Shown here piece after piece: positions 8,125 to 16,608 of a stretch of 64,000 nt of DNA. The stretch lies in contig NZ_VTUY01000012.1 in NCBI RefSeq assembly GCF_008364765.1, forward strand, positions 1 to 64,000. The letters are read 5' to 3'. How positions within the stretch are numbered: position 1 is the first letter of the stretch; the number at the start of each line of letters is the position of its first letter. Below the pieces are notes generated by a model, which was not told the DNA's origin, ran no database searches, and saw only the letters and a list, made by a program, of their open reading frames with translations. Position numbers and translations under genes: made by a program. This stretch comes from Bacillus sp. CH30_1T. Lineage in GTDB: Bacteria > Bacillota > Bacilli > Bacillales > Bacillaceae_B.

Positions 8125-8256
8125 ATGAGTCAAAAACGTGATAAAGGATTCAGCCAAAAGGGCAAACCTAACTCAGATACGGTTTCTAATCCGATGGCTA
8201 AGGAAGAACTTGAAAAAGCCATTCATCCTACCAAAGGGCAAAATGCTAAATCTTAA
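8125..8256 (+). CDS. small hydrophilic protein, unrecognised
   Basis: A 43-codon open frame with a strong ribosome site (AAGGAG at 8110-8115, 9 bases before ATG 8125) and a terminator right after its stop. The product starts MSQKRDKGFSQKGKPNSD and ends ELEKAIHPTKGQNAKS: Lys-, Asn- and Ser-rich, with no hydrophobic core, membrane segment or cysteine. The composition resembles minor small acid-soluble spore proteins, but I cannot assign it to a named family. It lies between mvaB and yqkD. Ribosome site and terminator make it a likely real gene. Confidence 0.6.
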   Translation: MSQKRDKGFSQKGKPNSDTVSNPMAKEELEKAIHPTKGQNAKS

Positions 8257-8268
8257 ATAACCATTCAG

Positions 8269-8299
8269 GAAAGTGTCTCTTCTTAAGGGACACTTTTTC
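8269..8299 (+). terminator. terminator after the small hydrophilic ORF
   Basis: AAAGTGTC (8270-8277) pairs with GACACTTT (8289-8296), and a T-rich tract follows. Confidence 0.8.
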
Positions 8300-8384
8300 T
8301 TTGTATTCCCCTTTTCAAAAATTCCTCTTTTTTCCTCCTTTTGCTACAATATGAGTAAGAATCATTTTGCTTGAGGTGATGAAG

Positions 8385-9311
8385 ATGAGAAAAAAACTTG
8401 CCATCCTTGGCGGTACCCTTTCGTCCATAGGTCTGCTTGGGATTTATATTACGAATCGTTTTATGTACTTACCGAAAAAGGGGGATGACTTTATCCTGTC
8501 ACGTGAAACAGGATCGACCAGGCTGATACAAGAGGATTATGACTCACTTCCTAAAGAAGACGTGCTGATCCCTTCACAATACGGATATGACATTAAAGCG
8601 ATTTTTGTGAAGCCTCACCCCCATAAAAAATTCATGATCTTTTCCCACGGGGTGACAGAAAACAAATGGAACTCGATCAAGTATATGAACCTTTTCATCA
8701 AACAGGGATTCAATGCCGTGATTTATGATCATCGCCGGCATGGAGAGTCCGGTGGGAAGACGACAAGTTACGGATATTTTGAAAAATATGATTTAAAGGC
8801 TGTTGTGGATGAGTTGATCCGTCGTGAGGGGGACGACGTGTTCTTTGGAATCCATGGTGAATCCATGGGGGCTGCGACTCTCCTTCTATACGCCGGCAGT
8901 GTGGAAGACCGGGCCGATTTTTATATTGCCGACTGCCCTTTTTCCGACTTTGGCGAACAGCTCGCCTATCGTATGAGTGTAGAAGTGAAAATGCCGGCAA
9001 AATTTCTCCTTCCCCTCGTAGGCGGCACACTAAAGTTGCGACAAGGATACACATTAAAGGATTTATCACCTATATCGGTTGTTCAAAACATCAGGAAACC
9101 CGTGTTATTTATCCACAGCACAAATGATGACTTTATCCTGCCTCAAATGACGAAGGATTTATTTGAAAAAAAACAGGGACCAAAAGAGCTGTTTCTCGAT
9201 TTTCGGGGCACTCATGCTCAATCATATAATGATAACCCGGAAGAATATGAAGAAGTGATTCAACGGTTTCTCCAGCAATTTGTACTAAATGAAAGGAATG
9301 ATGTCTCTTGA
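8385..9311 (+). CDS. yqkD: alpha/beta hydrolase, YqkD type
   Basis: A predicted membrane-anchored serine hydrolase of about 308 residues (B. subtilis YqkD, 305). Residues 5-22 form an N-terminal hydrophobic anchor. The fold is recognisable from MIFSHGVTENKW (oxyanion strand), GIHGESMGAATLL (nucleophilic Ser in GESMG), FIHSTNDDFI (Asp) and FRGTHAQSYN (His). ATG 8385 is chosen because GAGGTGA at 8373-8379 is well spaced. The 3' end overlaps the following kinase-like gene. The substrate is unknown. Confidence 0.85.
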   Translation: MRKKLAILGGTLSSIGLLGIYITNRFMYLPKKGDDFILSRETGSTRLIQEDYDSLPKEDVLIPSQYGYDIKAIFVKPHPHKKFMIFSHGVTENKWNSIKYMNLFIKQGFNAVIYDHRRHGESGGKTTSYGYFEKYDLKAVVDELIRREGDDVFFGIHGESMGAATLLLYAGSVEDRADFYIADCPFSDFGEQLAYRMSVEVKMPAKFLLPLVGGTLKLRQGYTLKDLSPISVVQNIRKPVLFIHSTNDDFILPQMTKDLFEKKQGPKELFLDFRGTHAQSYNDNPEEYEEVIQRFLQQFVLNERNDVS

Positions 9312-10213
9312 TTCCAACTGATTTCAGGTCAAAAATGCAAACCATGTACGGCGAATCGGGTGAAGGATGGATTTCAAACGTGGAAGAGCTCATGGTGATT
9401 TTGGAAGAACGGTTGCGCTTAACCTATGGCGAGCCCTTTTCATTAAGCTACAATTTTGTGGTTCCTGTCCGAATTGATCATGATCGGGCTGCGGTTCTAA
9501 AGATCGGGTACCCGAACAACGACTTCTCAAATGAGTTTCACGCTCTTCAGGATTTCCAAGGGAAAGGCATGGTGGAAGTCCTCGATTTCAATAAGGAGGA
9601 GGGATGGATTCTTTTAGATCGTCTGTTACCTGGTTCATCTCTTCACTCCATTGAGGATGAAGAAGAGGTCCTGCAGGTGTTTACCCATGTTGCTCACCGT
9701 TTATGGCATAAACCTGTCAGCCATCATCCCTACCCTTCCGTTCAATCCTGGTCAAACGGGGTCGTTCGCTTGCGTGAGCGGTTCAACGGAGGCACTGGTC
9801 CCCTGCCTGAAGAAATCGTCTCAAAAGCTGAGATGCTCTACCCGGAGTTACTTAGTTCTGCTCAGAATCTTTTTCTTCTACACGGTGATTTGCACCATGG
9901 CAATATTCTATTCTCTAAATCCTCCGGCTGGATGGCCATTGACCCCAAGGGGCTTATCGGTGAGAGAGAATATGACTGCATTCAATTTACATTAAATGAA
10001 TGGAGTAAATGGGATGTTCCAATAGAACTGCTTCGATACAGAATCAAAACAATGGCCTCTCTACTCTCCCTCTCTTATGAACGGTTGATTCGTTACGGGT
10101 TCTGTCATTCAGTTTTATCTGCGTGCTGGTCTGTAGAGGACGGGATGGACGGGTGGAAGACAGGGGTTTCAGTGGCCCGGTTGTTTGAGGAATTGGTGAA
10201 TGAACTAGATTAG
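9308..10213 (+). CDS. aminoglycoside/hydroxyurea phosphotransferase-like kinase
   Basis: A 301-residue protein-kinase-fold small-molecule kinase. The catalytic loop LLHGDLHHGNILF and the metal site MAIDPKGLIG are clear; AAVLKIGYPNNDFSNEFHAL carries the ATP-binding lysine, and WILLDRLLPGSSL is typical of the streptomycin 6-kinase/hydroxyurea group (APH_6_hur). The start is TTG 9308, which overlaps the TGA of yqkD (TTGA), so the two are translationally coupled. Many chromosomal Bacillus members of this family have no known substrate; resistance cannot be inferred from sequence alone. Confidence 0.8.
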   Translation: MIPTDFRSKMQTMYGESGEGWISNVEELMVILEERLRLTYGEPFSLSYNFVVPVRIDHDRAAVLKIGYPNNDFSNEFHALQDFQGKGMVEVLDFNKEEGWILLDRLLPGSSLHSIEDEEEVLQVFTHVAHRLWHKPVSHHPYPSVQSWSNGVVRLRERFNGGTGPLPEEIVSKAEMLYPELLSSAQNLFLLHGDLHHGNILFSKSSGWMAIDPKGLIGEREYDCIQFTLNEWSKWDVPIELLRYRIKTMASLLSLSYERLIRYGFCHSVLSACWSVEDGMDGWKTGVSVARLFEELVNELD

Positions 10214-10276
10214 TATCTATAGAACTATTTACCGTTGCAACATCCATCACGATACATAAATGACTTTATATTTTTA

Positions 10277-10320
10277 AAAAGCCTCGGATCTCGGATGTAC
10301 TCAGATCTAAGGCTTTTATT
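10277..10320. terminator. bidirectional terminator, kinase gene / yqkB
   Basis: AAAAAGCC near 10276-10283 pairs with GGCTTTT (10311-10317), and a second helix GGATCT/AGATCT closes around the loop. T-rich flanks occur on both strands. It separates converging genes. Confidence 0.75.
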
Positions 10321-10321
10321 C

Positions 10322-10654
10322 TTATTCCCCCGGAAACATCAGAAAGTTCATTCTTCCATTTATGATCTGCCCGGGGCTTTTTAATTGAAACGTGTTACTT
10401 TGTGAAGAAAAATCAATTTTCAGGTCTTCATCAAGAAACACCACTTTGGATTTTTCTACCAGGATCGGATAGCTGTTGGTTTCAATCGTTATATCTTCCC
10501 CTTCATCAGGTTCATGTACAAACCATAAAGTAGGAATTCCACTTACGACACAGCCACACCCCTCTGTATCATACTTTAATTTCAGGTATCCAGCTTGATT
10601 ATCTATTTTACCTTGAATCTTTTGAGTTGCTTCATTCGTTAATTCAATCTTCAT
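10322..10654 (-). CDS. yqkB: HesB/IscA-like protein YqkB
   Basis: A 110-residue member of the HesB/YadR/YfhF group, related to the iron-sulfur carrier IscA. The start is ATG 10654 with GGGAGGT 7 bases upstream. The sequence begins MKIELTNEATQKIQGKI and carries DTEGCGCVVSGIPTLWFV. It has only the CGC pair and lacks the separate first cysteine of true IscA, as in B. subtilis YqkB (107 residues), so cluster binding is uncertain. It converges on the kinase gene and is divergent from a CDGSH protein, another iron-sulfur type. Confidence 0.88.
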   Translation of the reverse strand: MKIELTNEATQKIQGKIDNQAGYLKLKYDTEGCGCVVSGIPTLWFVHEPDEGEDITIETNSYPILVEKSKVVFLDEDLKIDFSSQSNTFQLKSPGQIINGRMNFLMFPGE

Positions 10655-10786
10655 TCTACGACCTCCCTTACTCCACCATATTATCACATTTCATTTGTTT
10701 CCTTTAGAATATTGCATTTTTACTCTTTTCACCTTACTATCGATAGTGGGGAATTCTTTTGTATTTTCTAGAAAGGGTGGTTTTTC

Positions 10787-11002
10787 ATGGCAAAAGCTCA
10801 GATTAAAGTGAATGATAATGGTTCTTTTCGTGTAAGCGGGGACGTGGAACTGATTGATGCTGACGGAAATGTATTTCCAACGAAACAAGTGTTCACTCTT
10901 TGCCGTTGTGGTTTATCTACAAACATGCCGTTTTGTGACGCATCTCATAAAGGAAAATTCGAATCATGTGTGCGGGCAGAAAAAGTATTGGACGAAGAGT
11001 AA
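10787..11002 (+). CDS. CDGSH iron-sulfur domain protein
   Basis: A 71-residue single-domain protein. The CDGSH core is complete: CRCGLSTNMPFCDASHKG, with three Cys and one His in the C-x-C-x-many-C-x3-H order that binds a labile 2Fe-2S cluster in mitoNEET-type proteins. A front part, AQIKVNDNGSFRVSG and DADGNVF, is typical of bacterial versions. ATG 10787 follows AAAGGGTGG. It forms a single-gene unit ended by a strong terminator. Role unknown: iron, redox or sulfur sensing are all possible. Confidence 0.9.
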   Translation: MAKAQIKVNDNGSFRVSGDVELIDADGNVFPTKQVFTLCRCGLSTNMPFCDASHKGKFESCVRAEKVLDEE

Positions 11003-11009
11003 ATGGAAT

Positions 11010-11047
11010 GAAAAGAGAGACTTCACCCTGGTGAAGTCTCTCTTTTC
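11010..11047. terminator. strong bidirectional terminator after CDGSH gene
   Basis: A 17-base perfect inverted repeat, GAAAAGAGAGACTTCAC (11010-11026) and GTGAAGTCTCTCTTTTC (11031-11047), with a 4-base loop. Confidence 0.9.
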
Positions 11048-11056
11048 ATTGGGCTG

Positions 11057-11389
11057 TCAATCGAAAAAGCGAATGTCCACAATGCTTGCAAGTGGAATAT
11101 AGTTTACGTCTTCGAACCTGTCTACGACGTGCAGCTTTCCTTCCAGTGAGTCGACATGGTGAACGGTTCCAATCGATAATTGATGACGGTGCTTTACATA
11201 GTGAGTAATCGAAACCAATTTACCAAACTCCATCGCCTCTGCGACGACTTCATTCATCCTGTCCAGTTCCTGCTCGTCCAGTTCGATCCTCTTCTCGTGC
11301 GTATCTTCCTTTGCCCAATCCCTCAGTAATTTCACGTGCTCCGGCAGCATCATAGATGTCCATTTGATTCTTCCTCGATCGCGGATCAA
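11057..11389 (-). CDS. YolD-like protein
   Basis: A 110-residue YolD-family protein starting MIRDRGRIKWTSMMLPEHV, the family's hallmark N-terminus. The start is TTG 11389, because AGGAGGTG stands 6 bases before it; a GTG at 11398 overlaps that ribosome site. YolD-like genes travel with UvrX-type Y-family polymerases, and this one lies 22 bases downstream of such a gene. The counterpart in B. subtilis is YqjX. It is presumably SOS-induced from the LexA-controlled promoter at 12702-12760. The molecular role is not established. Confidence 0.9.
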   Translation of the reverse strand: MIRDRGRIKWTSMMLPEHVKLLRDWAKEDTHEKRIELDEQELDRMNEVVAEAMEFGKLVSITHYVKHRHQLSIGTVHHVDSLEGKLHVVDRFEDVNYIPLASIVDIRFFD

Positions 11390-11410
11390 TCCTCTCACCT
11401 CCTATATTTA

Positions 11411-12673
11411 TTACGATTTATGTCCACCCACCAGGCGGGCACGATGCCTTGTTGTTCCTGCCTCTGTATAGGATACGGCCCGGAGAAGGGCTGCCGATCC
11501 ATATTTATTTCGGATGCGGTCCACTACATACCCTAGCTCCCGCTTCTCCCATCGATTAGGCTCGAACAAAGAAATCTGCAAGGCTCCATCATCTACAATA
11601 TTTGAAAGAGCGATGTTGATTTTCCGTACAGTTTTCCCGTTGTAATTCTCTTCGAATAACTCCAGGCATACACGATATAAATCCATGGTGATATTGGTCG
11701 GCTCCTCGATGGTCCGCGACCGGTGAAACCCTCCACCAAATTCTTCGTGACTGTAACCGACGCTAAAGCTTATTGTTCTCCCCGCCTTGCGATGGGTGCG
11801 GGCACGCCTGGCGACTTCTTCACACATTTCTAAAATGACACGTTTGATTTCCTCTTTCTCCTTATAATCGCGCAGCAGGATCTGCCCCTTGCCAAAGCTG
11901 ATTTGACCATCCATGATCGGAGCTCCTATTTCAGATAAATCAACTCCCCATGCGTGGTAATAGAGTTGATTTCCCATAACGCCGAACTTGGCCTCCAGCT
12001 TCTCCAGGTCATACAGCGCCAATTGCCCGACAGAGAAAATGCCCATGCGATTGAGCGTTTTTTCTAAGCGTCCGCCAATCCCCCACATTTCACGTAAAGG
12101 CGATAACGGCCACAGCTTTTCCGGAACGTCTTCATAGGTCCATTCGGCAATCCCCTCTTTTTTTGCTTCGAGATCCAGGCACAGCTTGGACAACAGCATA
12201 TTGGGACCGATACCTATGGCGCACGGCAGCTGAAACTCCCTTTCCATATCATCCTTGATTTTGCGGGCAATGGTGGTGGCATCCCCCCAAAGATTCGTCG
12301 CTCCATCAATCTTAATAAAACTTTCGTCCACGCTATACGTATGAATGGCATCTTTCGGTACGTAGCGATGGAACAACCGGGTCAATTCAGTCGATATCCT
12401 GACATACGTAGCCATTTTTGGCTCTACAAGCCGGATGCGCGGGTCCTTTGGGATTTCAAACATCCGCGAGCCCGTTTTGATCCCAAAGTCCTTCTTCAGC
12501 CTGGGTGATGCCGCTAATACAATACTTCCTTGGCGGTCCCTATCCCCAACTACGGCCAAATGGCATTCAAGGGGATCGAGACCCAGCATGACAGCCGAAC
12601 AGCTAGCATAAAAGCTCTTCATATCGATGCACAGAATCTTATGGTGTGGCAGCACACTGTAATCGACAGTCAT
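11411..12673 (-). CDS. yqjW: Y-family DNA polymerase, UvrX/YqjW type (UV-damage repair)
   Basis: A translesion polymerase of 420 residues. The palm begins ILCIDMKSFYASC (first catalytic Asp) and continues with THTYSVDESFIKI-like HTYSVDESFIKIDG, carrying the second Asp-Glu pair. PCAIGIGPNMLLSKL and MWGIGGRLEKTLNRMGI (helix-hairpin-helix) follow; the tail has QISLFEPN, which fits a sliding-clamp peptide. ATG 12673 is preceded by GGAGG with 8-base spacing; upstream frame extension lies in the promoter. A LexA box at 12702-12713 indicates SOS control. It is co-transcribed with the YolD-like gene. Confidence 0.92.
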   Translation of the reverse strand: MTVDYSVLPHHKILCIDMKSFYASCSAVMLGLDPLECHLAVVGDRDRQGSIVLAASPRLKKDFGIKTGSRMFEIPKDPRIRLVEPKMATYVRISTELTRLFHRYVPKDAIHTYSVDESFIKIDGATNLWGDATTIARKIKDDMEREFQLPCAIGIGPNMLLSKLCLDLEAKKEGIAEWTYEDVPEKLWPLSPLREMWGIGGRLEKTLNRMGIFSVGQLALYDLEKLEAKFGVMGNQLYYHAWGVDLSEIGAPIMDGQISFGKGQILLRDYKEKEEIKRVILEMCEEVARRARTHRKAGRTISFSVGYSHEEFGGGFHRSRTIEEPTNITMDLYRVCLELFEENYNGKTVRKINIALSNIVDDGALQISLFEPNRWEKRELGYVVDRIRNKYGSAALLRAVSYTEAGTTRHRARLVGGHKS

Positions 12674-12701
12674 ATATTCGTCCTCCATTTTACCCAAAAT
12701 A

Positions 12702-12760
12702 GAACAAACGTTCTTATATAGTATAGTTATGATTCTATACGAATATACGTTCCCTTTCAA
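12702..12760 (-). promoter_or_regulatory. LexA (DinR) box and promoter of the yqjW operon
   Basis: GAACaaacGTTC at 12702-12713 is a canonical LexA site for Bacillus (GAAC, 4 bases, GTTC). A weaker second site, GAACgtatATTC, lies at 12741-12752. Between and over them, TTGAAA (12760-12755) and TAGAAT (12737-12732), 17 bases apart on the minus strand, form a sigma-A promoter. LexA on either box would cover it. Confidence 0.82.
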
Positions 12761-12790
12761 CGAAAATTAATGGAAATAGAGAGAATAACA

Positions 12791-12950
12791 AGAAAAGCGG
12801 AAGGGGCTCGCCCTGGGGCGACAAGCATAAGAAGAGTAACCCGAAAAGGCGTCCTTTCCTTTTTGGGTTACTCTTCTTATGACCTCGAGCCCCAAGCCCC
12901 TGGAGCTGGACAATGAAAAGCGGAAGGGGCTTCGTCAGGCCGATCATCAC
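12791..12950. repeat. family A palindromic repeat, copy A1 plus truncated second unit
   Basis: The core is a 17-base perfect inverted repeat, CATAAGAAGAGTAACCC (12826-12842) and GGGTTACTCTTCTTATG (12865-12881), around a conserved loop (AAAAGGCGTCCTTTCC). It is flanked by the family's outer arms: GCGGAAGGGGCT and GCGACAAG on the left, CTCGAGCCCCAAGCCCC and TGGAGCTGGACAAT on the right. A truncated second unit follows at about 12915-12950, beginning again GAAAAGCGGAAGGGGCT. Related copies lie at 34210, 34336 and 56232. Confidence 0.8.
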
Positions 12951-12985
12951 TATAGTGGATTAAGAATGCTTATACTCATAACACA

Positions 12986-13020
12986 ATAAAAAGAGCCAAC
13001 ATCACATTATGATATTGGCC
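12986..13020 (-). terminator. terminator of glcU-gdh
   Basis: On the minus strand GCCAATATCA pairs with TGATGTTGGC (12995-13019, one mismatch) and is followed by CTCTTTTTA. Confidence 0.7.
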
Positions 13021-13036
13021 TCCCCCTATACATACA

Positions 13037-13834
<798 letters not shown>

Positions 13835-14689
13835 TTAATCTTTTGTAAAGCCCAGTAATACACCACCGATAATGATCAAAATACATCCTGCAATGACAAG
13901 AAGAATCTGCTTCCTGGATTTCTTTTCACCTAAGAAAAACAAACCTCCAAGGGTAGAAATAACGATCCCTGTTTGAGATAGGGAAAAGCTCGTTGCCACC
14001 CCGATGCGTGGAAGAGCAAGCAGCAAGCCCAGATTCCCCGATGCCCACATCAGGCCGGTTAAGATATTTCTTACCGTATATTTGGTAAAGGGCTTATGCC
14101 TGAAAGTAATGACAACCGCCCCGATAAACATACCAATCGCCTGTGGCAAAATCGCTTCCCATCCGTCAATATCAAACCATCTTAAAATGACGACATAGGC
14201 TATGTATCCACAACTGGATAGCAATAAAGTGAGTAGACCCTTTTTCAGTTGGGACTCTTCGTCTCCCTCGGATTTTTGTGTGAATGATGTTAACACCACA
14301 CCGATAATCAGAGCTAAAACGGCTCCGCTACCGAGGAGAATCGTTTCTGTCGTTTTCCATTCCTTAAACACTAAAACGCCAAAGAGAGTCGTTCCGATCA
14401 GCTGCATTCCAGTTGAGATCGGAACGGTTTTCGAAACACCGATGTATTTCACACTCGCTAACTGATTCACTTGTCCGACTGCCCAGAAGACGCCGGAAAT
14501 AAAGCCGATTCCCCACACAAATAACGTCAACTCCGGGGATTTGATGAAGAAAACGCCTACCGCAAACAACAATGACCCAATGGTGATCCCCACCGTTTGA
14601 CTGTAGGCGTTCCCTCCTAGTTTTACACTTACAAACACAAGACTTCCCCATGCTACTGCGGGGATCAGGGCTAAAAGAATTCCTATCAT
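13835..14689 (-). CDS. glcU: glucose uptake protein GlcU
   Basis: A polytopic membrane transporter of the drug/metabolite superfamily, about 284 residues with ten hydrophobic segments. It opens MIGILLALIPAVAWGSLVFV and has the family's STGMQLIGTTLFGVLVFKEW and GVATSFSLSQTGIVISTLGG. GlcU imports glucose with protons. The start ATG 14689 follows AAAGGATGTGG. It forms a two-gene operon with gdh, as in B. subtilis, where transporter and dehydrogenase act together in spore germination and outgrowth. Confidence 0.93.
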   Translation of the reverse strand: MIGILLALIPAVAWGSLVFVSVKLGGNAYSQTVGITIGSLLFAVGVFFIKSPELTLFVWGIGFISGVFWAVGQVNQLASVKYIGVSKTVPISTGMQLIGTTLFGVLVFKEWKTTETILLGSGAVLALIIGVVLTSFTQKSEGDEESQLKKGLLTLLLSSCGYIAYVVILRWFDIDGWEAILPQAIGMFIGAVVITFRHKPFTKYTVRNILTGLMWASGNLGLLLALPRIGVATSFSLSQTGIVISTLGGLFFLGEKKSRKQILLVIAGCILIIIGGVLLGFTKD

Positions 14690-14810
14690 ACAGCCACATC
14701 CTTTTTCCAACAATAATCATAGTTTTCCTCTGAAAAGAACATTCTAGCCATATATGCCAGGAAAACCACTGTTTTTCCCACTCTCTGGTGCATACCCTCA
14801 TTTTGTCCGA

Positions 14811-14835
14811 TATAATCTCGGGGGGGGTGAGGTGG
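14811..14835 (+). promoter_or_regulatory. promoter -10 and G8 run ahead of yqzH-like gene
   Basis: TATAAT (14811-14816) is followed by a run of eight G (14820-14827) and then TGAGGTGG, the ribosome site. The expected transcription start, about 7 bases after the -10, falls inside the G run. No good -35 is seen. Confidence 0.45.
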
Positions 14836-14839
14836 AAAT

Positions 14840-15036
14840 ATGGATAGACAAAGGATCATGAAGATGATTGACAGGACGATTCAACAATTTGAACATACGA
14901 AAGAAACCGTCCCCCCCTCAATCAAAGGAATTACGAAGCCTTTACGGCAGAAATTGAGCTTCGATACCAAGTAGAACCCGATTCGGAGCTTCATGAAATC
15001 ATTGAAGACGTTATATATGAGTTTCTAGTCGGTTAA
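14840..15036 (+). pseudogene. yqzH: YqzH-like small gene with a frameshift at a C7 run
   Basis: From ATG 14840 the frame reads MDRQRIMKMIDRTIQQFEH and stops at 14974 after 44 codons. The next frame continues without stops from the C7 run at 14911-14917 to TAA 15034: NQRNYEAFTAEIELRYQVEP, then a conserved-looking tail HEIIEDVIYEFLVG. One extra C would join both halves into a 65-residue helical protein. This size, and the place next to yqjW, suit B. subtilis YqzH, though the match is from memory. The gene may be broken, misread in sequencing, or slip at the run. Confidence 0.6.
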
Positions 15037-15068
15037 ACCTTTCTATAAATTAGAAGGGTTTTTCTGTT
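15034..15068 (+). terminator. terminator of yqzH-like gene
   Basis: AAACCTTTCT pairs with AGAAGGGTTT around ATAAATT, starting at the TAA stop and followed by TTCTGTTTTTG. Confidence 0.75.
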
Positions 15069-15079
15069 TTTGTTGAAAT

Positions 15080-15187
15080 ATGGATAATCAGTATGCGAGG
15101 AGAGAAGTACATGGGCACATGGATACAATGTGCCATTACAGCATCCTTAATCAAATAGAGAAATTAAAGGTAATTGAAAACAAATAA
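15080..15187 (+). other. two overlapping micro-ORFs of uncertain status
   Basis: Two short frames overlap between two terminators. The first (15080-15187) encodes 35 residues beginning MDNQYARREVHGHMD but lacks a ribosome site. The second (15111-15158) encodes 15 residues, MGTWIQCAITASLIK, and has a good site, AGGAGAG, 6 bases before its ATG. The bidirectional terminator at 15180-15224 follows. Neither is recognised. If transcribed, the 15-mer is the better candidate. Confidence 0.25.
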
Positions 15188-15224
15188 GAAAGCGTTGGTA
15201 TATAATCAACGCTTTCTTATTTGT
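15180..15224. terminator. strong bidirectional terminator
   Basis: A perfect 18-base inverted repeat, ACAAATAAGAAAGCGTTG (15180-15197) and CAACGCTTTCTTATTTGT (15207-15224), touching the stop codon of the lipoprotein gene. Confidence 0.9.
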
Positions 15225-15748
15225 CATTTTGTAGAGGTATGTATCGGCACAATCACTCTTTCATTCTCGACATTCACAATGACATGTACATCTCTGTCGA
15301 TGGAAAGATCCTTGAATCGTAATGAATATAAGCCGGTGGGATTTTTTTCAATGGACTGGATGACGACCTGTGAAAACCGGGGATCTTTTATGACTAATCT
15401 GACGGCAATTTCCTCGGTTTTGCTTTGTTGATCCGTCAGAAATACCAATTGATTCGCGGAAGCTCTTCGGGGATAGGATTCCTGGAGCTCACCATCAAAC
15501 GTCACATTCACTTTTTTGCCCATCTCTATATCATCTCTATGCAATTTTTTATCTTTATCTGTCTTTATGACGGTTCGGTCACTGAAAGAAAACCAAACAT
15601 CATTAATAAGCACTTGATTGCCTTCAAGCTGGGTAACAAAGCCTATGAAATTTGCGGTGGCTTGTGATGAATTTACAGATGTTGAAGGTCCGCAACCGGT
15701 AAACAGAAAACAGAAACTAAGGATCAGAACAGTCAAACACTTCTTCAT
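15224..15748 (-). CDS. hypothetical lipoprotein
   Basis: A 174-residue exported lipoprotein of unknown function. The signal peptide is complete: MKKCLTVLILSFCFLFTGCG, with lipobox FTGC and the lipidated cysteine at residue 19. After a Ser/Thr-rich linker, the domain begins NFIGFVTQLEGNQVLINDVWF and contains DDIEMGKKVNVTFDG, which recalls small OB-like YobA/DUF3221 lipoproteins that stabilise the cell surface, but the link is weak. It is a single gene between a terminator and yqjQ. It could anchor to the outer face of the membrane. Confidence 0.72.
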   Translation of the reverse strand: MKKCLTVLILSFCFLFTGCGPSTSVNSSQATANFIGFVTQLEGNQVLINDVWFSFSDRTVIKTDKDKKLHRDDIEMGKKVNVTFDGELQESYPRRASANQLVFLTDQQSKTEEIAVRLVIKDPRFSQVVIQSIEKNPTGLYSLRFKDLSIDRDVHVIVNVENERVIVPIHTSTK

Positions 15749-15797
15749 AGACTCCCCCCTTATTAGATTAGACGAATGAGAGCATGATTTGGTTTCA

Positions 15798-16592
15798 CTA
15801 TTTTTTGAAGAAAAGGTTATTTCCTACTTTTTCGACAAAAGATGGGAATAATTGATAGATGACACTCCCCATATTCATCCATCGCGGCAGATTGATTTCC
15901 CTCCTATTTGTAAAAAGGGCTTCCACGACTTTTTGAGCGACATATGCCGGATCAAGCATAAATTTTTCTACATTCTTCACATACGTCCCGGATTCATCGG
16001 CAATGGAGAAAAAGTCTGTGGCAATCGGCCCGGGATTCACCGCAGTCACCCTCACACCGTACCTTTTCGCTTCCATCCTTAAACTGTTCGTATACCCCAG
16101 TACAGCATGCTTAGAGGCAGAGTACACACTCGACTTTGGTGAAGCGAACTTACCTGCCTGAGAGGCAATGTTGATGATATGACCAGATCCTTGTTGACGC
16201 ATATAAGGAAGGACTTCTCCTGTGCATGCCATAAGTCCTAGAACATTCACATCCATCATTCCCTTTACATCCTGGAATGACGTTTCGTGTGCTTCCTGAA
16301 ATACTCCATAGCCTGCATTATTGATCAATGCATGAATCGCTCCAAAGTCCTTCAGGATGGCGTTGAAGGTGCCTGGGATTTCGTCATAATCCGTTACATT
16401 TAACGGATACACTTCCACCTTACAATTGTATTCGGTTATGAGCTTTTCTTTTAATGCTTCAAGCAGCGGGACGCGACGTGCAATCAAGGCGAGATTGCCG
16501 CCGTTTTCTGCTACTTTAATGGCCATCTGTTCACCGATTCCTCCAGAGGCACCGGTAATGACAATGGTTTTTCCTGTTATTCTACTGTTCAT
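15798..16592 (-). CDS. yqjQ: short-chain dehydrogenase, YqjQ type
   Basis: A 264-residue classical SDR (B. subtilis YqjQ, 259). The Rossmann motif TGASGGIGEQMA, the structural NNAGYG, the catalytic Ser in IINIASQAGKFASPKSS, and YSASKHAVLGYT (Tyr and Lys) are all present; NPGPIATDFF follows. The C-terminal region, IYQLFPSFVEKVGNNLFFKK, ends in a hydrophobic, basic tail common in lipid-related SDRs. The gene follows yqjP with a 16-base gap and is probably co-transcribed with it. The substrate is unknown. Confidence 0.88.
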   Translation of the reverse strand: MNSRITGKTIVITGASGGIGEQMAIKVAENGGNLALIARRVPLLEALKEKLITEYNCKVEVYPLNVTDYDEIPGTFNAILKDFGAIHALINNAGYGVFQEAHETSFQDVKGMMDVNVLGLMACTGEVLPYMRQQGSGHIINIASQAGKFASPKSSVYSASKHAVLGYTNSLRMEAKRYGVRVTAVNPGPIATDFFSIADESGTYVKNVEKFMLDPAYVAQKVVEALFTNRREINLPRWMNMGSVIYQLFPSFVEKVGNNLFFKK

Positions 16593-16608
16593 GTCTGGTC
16601 ACATCTTT

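Noticed and set aside
9308..10213. Antibiotic resistance gene
   Set aside because: The family resemblance does not show resistance; chromosomal relatives mostly have unknown substrates and no resistance context is present.
12735..12950. 71-codon minus-strand ORF over repeat A1
   Set aside because: It reads through the palindrome and yqjW promoter; the product is low-complexity Leu/Pro-rich.
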